Source of the DNA: Pseudeuparius sepicola
Lineage: Eukaryota; Arthropoda; Insecta; Coleoptera; Anthribidae
Assembly: GCA_963920635.1 (NCBI GenBank)
Contig: OY987303.1
Location: 53,815,223 to 53,879,222 of the forward strand
Reading direction: 5' to 3'
Length of the DNA stretch: 64,000 nt
Shown: positions 60,201-64,000 of the stretch, piece after piece
How positions within the stretch are numbered: the first letter of the stretch is position 1
How the letters are laid out: the number at the start of each line of letters is the position of its first letter
The notes under the pieces: model-generated
What the model saw: only the letters and a program-made list of their open reading frames with translations
What the model was told of the DNA's origin: nothing
Databases searched by the model: none
Translations under genes and position numbers: made by a program

Positions 60201-60929
60201 TTGTAATTTTATTTCTCTCCCAAGATACCTCACAAACTTAAAATAAACTTGCAGTCGTAGATAAAAACTCTTTAAAAAAAGACCTGACTGAAGCTACCTG
60301 CTTAATAATTTAAAATTTTCGAAATAAGATTTGTTTTGATCTACCTACTTATACGTAATGCCCACATAATGGGAATACTGGGATTACTAAAGGTGATACA
60401 GGAAAAGTCTGGTTACAATTATTGGGACTACTACAGGCGGCCCCATTACCTTTAATTGACACATCTGAGTATCTGGAAGTTAAAAATTGTGAATTATGAT
60501 GGGAAATATTTTGCCTCCTTTAGAATCTATGGCACTGTCATGTCACATAAAACCTGATGGCAGTTGGACACTATATAACATAACCTTGTATCAGCCCCCT
60601 TGTGGTCCCCTTGGAGTCAACAGAAAACAAACTTCCCCTCAAGGCTTCACTTTTCCTCTGTGATAGACTGTAACATGCTGGGTCCCCTTATTTTAAAGAG
60701 TACCTGGTTCGAAGCATACCGTGCCTACCTTGCTATTGCGGAGAAGTTCAGCACGTGGTTCGTTTCGTCGAACAGGTGCCTGGTGGGGCTGATGTTGACA
60801 ATCATGCTTATGTCTTCCTGGCCCGCCAACGCCTTTTGGAAGAGTTGCGTCAGTTTCGACTCTCTGAAGGGCGGGACGAAGCTCGCGTCTTTTTGATGTT
60901 GCTGAACGGTTAGGATATTGCTGATACAT
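54200..60929 (-). CDS. Kinesin-like protein, kinesin-6 (KIF20/Subito) type, C-terminal part
   Basis: Minus-strand gene. Four exons join in phase: 60929-60729, 59669-59441, 56068-55615, 54246-54200, giving about 308 residues plus a TAA stop. The first exon is the end of a kinesin motor domain; the rest is coiled coil ending in an acidic tail. LNFSAIA after the last motor strand resembles kinesin-6 (KIF20A-like KFSAIA) rather than the more usual RYADRAK of other families. Kinesin-6 members act in spindle midzone and cytokinesis; this role is inferred from family only. P-loop, switch I and switch II exons were not found between 60930 and the racemase gene at 63573. They may lie beyond 64000, making the racemase nested, or the copy is truncated. 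Confidence 0.75.
54344..54733 (-). other. Open frame of unknown function in kinesin intron
   Basis: A minus-strand open frame of about 130 codons runs from a possible acceptor (atttatag) at 54734 to a stop at 54344-54346. It reads NWHWQRCNSISTEGHRVVTF, LDNRTTELSISALTKLCNIV, LLRVMLVHLLQTEYNFRAVK, LFSKGQVHYKIILLK. The composition is protein-like (helical, leucine-rich) but I do not recognise it. A shorter related piece (LFSRGQVHYKVILLPKAPQR) lies at about 56090-56180 on the same strand, so it may be a repeat-borne or retro-derived fragment. Confidence 0.35.
54735..55614. other. Kinesin intron, nothing recognised
   Basis: AT-rich, no repeat pair or coding segment noted. Confidence 0.5.
55615..56068 (-). 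CDS. Kinesin exon: long coiled coil with Ser/Asp-rich patch
   Basis: 151 codons plus 1 nt, phase 0 in. Acceptor tctgtttag, donor gtgagt. It encodes GYKELLEQENERHKRKIEKL, then EAKHAEEIERLKAQY, an acidic SSSDSDVVIVLDEED stretch, then a second coiled coil (VEAENRVLKKSIDDLSELNR onward) to ERYSDNI. The SDSDVVIVLDEE stretch has hydrophobic-core-plus-acidic composition like a SUMO-interacting motif; that reading is speculative. Confidence 0.82.
56838..57314. mobile_element. Foldback element with ~165-bp arms in kinesin intron
   Basis: acacctgttgacttcaatac / gaagtcaacaggtgt and ctttcaaatgttacagatca / tgatctgtaacatttgaaag pair across a roughly 150-bp centre. Outer ends ttcattctg / cagaatgaa. Confidence 0.7.
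57315..57924. other. Kinesin intron, unassigned
   Basis: Includes a small direct repeat (gatggaactggcccaaaact, twice near 57680-57735). The open frame on the minus strand here does not resemble a known protein. Confidence 0.4.
57925..58480. repeat. AT-rich element with tandem 26-bp units
   Basis: Begins gggttgctgatttttttga. The right part has tandem ttttaatttaaatcaattga units at about 58400-58470; left and right parts are complementary in composition (aaatcgg... / ttgatttaaatc). Resembles hAT-type MITEs with subterminal repeats, by inference. Confidence 0.45.
58481..59440. other. Kinesin intron with element F fragment
   Basis: 59067-59280 resembles the interior of element F copy 2 (tttcaattttagcatt; ggatatttaaatattgttac), without element G inserted. 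The remainder is unassigned. Confidence 0.5.
59441..59669 (-). CDS. Kinesin exon: neck/coiled coil 1
   Basis: 1 nt plus 76 codons, ending phase 0 with donor gtaagt. Acceptor cctactag. It encodes EIICEERPKVEPPRSKNRYT, EYTEKRLSVLRARHDSADKE, ELNRLGDIIEKLTAELEWVK and on to REYLIE. Basic linker followed by heptad-type coiled coil. It joins the motor exon as ...SAIA-R-EIIC. Confidence 0.8.
59713..60720. mobile_element. Foldback element filling a kinesin intron
   Basis: ttcgaagcagggactcttta (59719) and taaagagtacctggttcgaa (near 60693) are inverted, with aaggggacccagca / tgctgggtcccctt continuing the arms to about 45 bp. The right end lies a few bases from the donor of the kinesin motor exon. Confidence 0.65.
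60729..60929 (-). CDS. Kinesin exon: C-terminal end of motor domain
   Basis: 1 nt plus 66 codons plus 2 nt. Acceptor ttttctag, donor gtaggc (minus strand). It reads CISNILTVQQHQKDASFVPP, FRESKLTQLFQKALAGQEDI, SMIVNISPTRHLFDETNHVL, NFSAIA. FRESKLTQLF and MIVNISP are the hallmark alpha-5/beta-8 motor motifs. The preceding switch II/alpha-4 exon must end with two bases of the codon before CIS; none was recognised upstream in the window. Confidence 0.88.
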
Positions 60930-61927
60930 CTAGAAAATGACGAACCGTGACGTACAAGCTCTTTTTGTTTGTTGCAACGGTCGGTGCGTTTGGTTTTGTT
61001 AAGTACGAACAAATCTGATAATGGGATTTCGAAACTTATTTGGAGCTTGTGTAACATGCAAGAAAATGTTGTTTTCCCTAAGTTCATATTTGTTAATGTT
61101 TTGGGTTTGTATATCAAATTTTGCTTTAGTGCTAGTTGAGTCAGCAAGCAAAACTTTTAATGATCGGCAGTGAAGTGTGTCAAAATCGTTGCTAAAAACT
61201 CAAAAATCGGCACTGAAGTAACCCATTATTGTACGATTTTTTCAATAAGTAACCCTTGACGAGATGTAAACATCAAACGTCAGAAGCGGAGCCACCGCCC
61301 GTCAAAAGTGACCAAATATTCAAAATCCGGCCGATAAAGGCACATTTAACTTTTTGTACACATTGCGAAATTGTTACCAATCTTTCAGTATAAATATTTT
61401 AGTAGGTTTGAATATCAATGCTGCACAACAGGCAGCAGTCTGGATTTTCCGTCAGAAAGTGCCGTGTCTTGTCATACTTGACCTAGGTAGAGTGATCGTC
61501 AGAGGCAAGCATCGCGCAGTCACTTCTTGGACGGGTGATCCCTTACGATTATTTTTTTACCTAATATGTGGTTTATTTGCTTCGGCCAGAGGCCTTGGCA
61601 ACTCAATTCCATATGAGTCATAAAAAGTTGAACTTCAGTGCCTTGGTACACTATTCGTGTCCAGACATAAATGTCCAGACTTGGACACCAACGGACATTA
61701 TATAATTATTGTTAAGCATTATTATATAACAATTAACAACAATGTTAAATATGGCTGTTGGGGTAGACAGCCAAGTTACAGCACATTGGACAAGTCTATT
61801 CTAGAAAAGCAGACTACGAGGACCTTGAGTTTGGATCAGCTGCTAAATCCAGTGAAACAAAGAACAATAGAACCTCAAAATTTGTAAATAACCAAAGAAG
61901 TTCCTCTCTGTTTTATACCACAATATA
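60930..61927. other. Upstream of kinesin motor exon, unassigned
   Basis: No further kinesin exon recognised. 61500-61545 (aagcatcgcgcagtcacttc, ttggacgggtgatccc) has a weak resemblance to the 3' half of 5S rRNA and could be a 5S-derived SINE piece. gtccagacataaatgtcca near 61660 resembles hAT ends. Confidence 0.4.
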
Positions 61928-63207
61928 CAGTGTGATCCAAAAAGTTTGAAACATGGAAACCTTTTTTATTTTCAAAATTTTATTCTTGCTAAACGTCCCA
62001 CAGTTTTTAACTCATGTTAATCATGTTTAAATCCAGGTTGCTTTCAATAGTTTTCAAATATTCCTATACATTATCACTAAAAAACAAATAATTTGTTGAA
62101 TAGTATTGCCCACACACTTATAGACTGGAAGATAGTGACAGATTTTTGGACGTGATTTTACTCAGTATGCCTTTCAAAGGGCATTACGTTGCGTATATTC
62201 TCACAATAATAAGGTAAGAATCAGAGAGTCATCCTGGGTTACTTTTTTATTAATACCACAATATTTAGTATGGCTTATTTAACTCTCGCCAAACAATTTT
62301 TAATTAAATATTGTGGTATGTATTAATAAAAAAATAGTTTAGTCAAACATAAAATTTGGTGAAGTGCGTGGGCTTTTTTTGTTTTTTGTTTTAATGATAA
62401 TGTAGAAATGTATGAAAACTACTGAAAGCTGCCTGAATTTAAATATGATTCTGGATTAAAAACGGTGTGACTAATGACTAAACACTTAAAAAAATATTCT
62501 GCAGTTTTTTGAAAAAACATCAAAAATAAAAAATAATAAAACTTGAGCTATCTATTTTGAATTTCATTTAAATAGAGATGAGTCGCTGGGAATATTCCCA
62601 GGAATAGTCTCGGGAATATTCCCGGGATGGGAGCATTAAAAAATGGGAATATTCCCAACAAATGGGAGCACTGAGTTTAAAACTCCCAGGAACATTCCCA
62701 AATTTTAATTTTGCCGTCATTAAGATGTCAATTGTCTAACTGATATGCTCAATGCTGAAACCTAAGCTTTAATATTCTATTCTTTATTTAATTTATGCTA
62801 ATTGTTTTATCTTCACATTTCAGTAGACATACTATATTTATCATATCGATTTAAAGGGAAACATGTAAGGAATACAGTTAGAAGTTAGAACTATAAATCA
62901 TTGTACTGAAAACTCAAAGCTCCGGGAGTATTGACAGCTAAATAAAATGGCGGATGGGAGGTTTCAGGCTGGGAGTTTTTAAAAATCCCGGGAGTAAACC
63001 CATCACTAAACTTTTCTTTATTAACTTTTTTCGTATCTACTCTTAAGGAAATTTAAAAAAATGACATTGACAGCTAAAAAATCTATGCTATACAATTTTT
63101 GTTGGGGTCATTTTTCATGCAAGGACAAGCACAAACTTTCTCAAGAATATAATTTTCTAAAAAATACACAAGTTTCCCATATGTTTCAAACTTTTTGGGA
63201 CACACTG
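61928..63207. mobile_element. Mariner-like TIR element with nested hAT-type MITE
   Basis: Ends CAGTGTGATCCAAAAAGTTT and complement, TA on both sides (61926-61927, 63208-63209). The terminal CAGTGTGAYCC matches the element at 8611. The interior has no transposase and includes a hairpin (taccacaatattta... / taaatattgtggta, 62254-62322). Confidence 0.7.
62573..63008. mobile_element. hAT-type MITE with GGGAATATTCCC subterminal arrays
   Basis: Ends TAGAGATGAG / cccatcacta; repeated gggaatattccc palindromes near the left end and cgggagt-type units at the right. Same end motif as the MITE at 21488. No clear 8-bp duplication remains. Confidence 0.6.
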
Positions 63208-63572
63208 TATAATAATAATAATTCTCACTCCATAATCATAGGGATCGTATATATAATACGATTTCTGTGTTCATAATAGGTACTCCGAACTAGGAGTATC
63301 CCAGAAGTATTTGTAACTGAATGCTTGTGCAAGGGAGGGGTGGCAATTGCAATTACTATTCATTTGTAATTTTGGCGAATGAACTGGGAACAGTTGTGTA
63401 TACCCATTTACTGCTCTGAAAATACTAAACAGCCTTATTATTGAGGTTAAAACAAAATTAAATAGTTTGTTTTTGTTTATAATCTGTGGTTGTGCCTTTG
63501 GACTTTGGGTTCAAATTGCAACTCTGACCTGAGTGCAACAGCATTGCTTGCTAGTTTTTGTAAATTAATAAA
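63208..63572. other. Region upstream of the racemase gene
   Basis: Holds the second copy of the repeat at 40063 (about 63220-63365), then about 200 bp of unique sequence that should contain the racemase promoter and 5' UTR. No TATA box or other element could be assigned. Confidence 0.45.
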
Positions 63573-63680
63573 ATGGCTCTAAAAGGCATCAGAGTACTAG
63601 AACTGGCTGGACTGGCACCAGCTCCTTTTTGTGGAATGATTTTAGCCGATTTTGGAGCATCGGTTATACGAATTGATAAG
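63573..63680 (+). CDS. Amacr: Alpha-methylacyl-CoA racemase, first exon
   Basis: 36 codons from ATG, donor gtatgt: [36 protein letters not shown]. The enzyme interconverts (2R)- and (2S)-methyl-acyl-CoA for peroxisomal and mitochondrial beta-oxidation of branched-chain fatty acids and bile-acid-type intermediates. It is a family III CoA-transferase-fold protein. The start is chosen because the family begins MALxGIxVxELxGLAP and the context AAAATGG is good. No classical targeting peptide precedes the fold, as in other animals. Confidence 0.95.
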
Positions 63681-63735
63681 GTATGTTTACTACGCAAACA
63701 ATGAAATGTTTTGAGTGGCAAATTTTTTTTATCAG

Positions 63736-64000
63736 ATCGGAGGGAACATCGACCTTGACTGCTTGGGAAATGGCAAGAAATCTCTATCCCTAAATCTAAA
63801 GCATCCCAAAGGACGGACAATCCTCAAGAAACTATGCAGATCGTCCGATGTTCTTCTTGAACCTTTCCGACGAGGAGTAATGGAAAATTTGGGGCTCGGC
63901 CCGGATGCTTTGCTTATAGAAAACGAAAGACTGATATATGCCAGACTGACGGGTTACGGTCAAGCGGGATTCTACAGCGAGCGGGCCGGTCACGACATCA
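63736..64000 (+). CDS. Amacr: Alpha-methylacyl-CoA racemase, second exon (cut by window end)
   Basis: Acceptor tttttatcag, phase 0. It reads [74 protein letters not shown], then AGHDI at the window edge. [10 protein letters not shown] and the YARLxGxGQ motif are diagnostic; the His of AGHD corresponds to the catalytic acid/base His of the family. Intron 1 is 55 nt. About two thirds of a roughly 380-residue protein lies beyond the window. Confidence 0.95.
   Translation, partial: MGGNIDLDCLGNGKKSLSLNLKHPKGRTILKKLCRSSDVLLEPFRRGVMENLGLGPDALLIENERLIYARLTGYGQAGFYSERAGHDI

Overview
The window is eukaryotic nuclear DNA from an arthropod, most likely an insect. The genes have GT-AG introns, and GC-rich exons sit in very AT-rich introns packed with transposable elements (hAT, Tc1/mariner, Harbinger-like MITEs, jockey-like LINEs, foldback elements). 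The main gene encodes an animal cytoplasmic dynein 1 heavy chain of the Dhc64C/DYNC1H1 type. No bacterial, CRISPR, rRNA or tRNA feature was recognised. A beetle would fit but cannot be proven from sequence alone.

Region 1-51,860 (+ strand): about 83% of the cytoplasmic dynein 1 heavy chain. It runs from the C-terminal part of the tail to the stop codon and a poly(A) signal, in 17 exons of which 15 are constitutive and two are alternatives. The joined coding sequence is open throughout (3,856 codons plus stop). It carries the linker, all six AAA modules, the coiled-coil stalk, the microtubule-binding domain (MTBD) and the C-terminal region. The first roughly 790 residues lie upstream of the window. 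Two observations stand out. A pair of homologous exons (41,492-41,687 and 43,738-43,936) must be used one at a time to keep frame, and they swap the end of stalk coiled coil 1 and the start of the MTBD. A candidate 21-nt microexon (20,916-20,936) lies at the AAA1/AAA2 boundary.

The dynein introns are either tiny (53, 55, 69 and 132 nt) or large and TE-filled. Intron 7,070-13,655 holds a LINE broken by a hAT (8-bp TSD), a Tc1/mariner-like element with an intact ORF, a 1-kb foldback and a fourth TIR element. Intron 20,842-26,971 holds a hAT MITE and an intact-looking Tc1 (DD34E). Intron 27,208-31,841 holds a three-level nest. One unclassified TIR family with 7-bp TSDs occurs in three dynein introns.

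Region 51,861-61,930: a minus-strand gene with the C-terminal end of a kinesin motor domain, two coiled-coil exons and a short acidic C-terminus, most like kinesin-6 (KIF20/Subito). Its upstream motor exons were not found. Region 61,930-63,570 is TE debris. At 63,573 a + strand alpha-methylacyl-CoA racemase gene (Amacr type) begins and runs off the window. Dynein and kinesin are both microtubule motors, but nothing in the sequence shows co-regulation; the kinesin and racemase genes are divergently oriented, or the racemase is nested in a kinesin intron.
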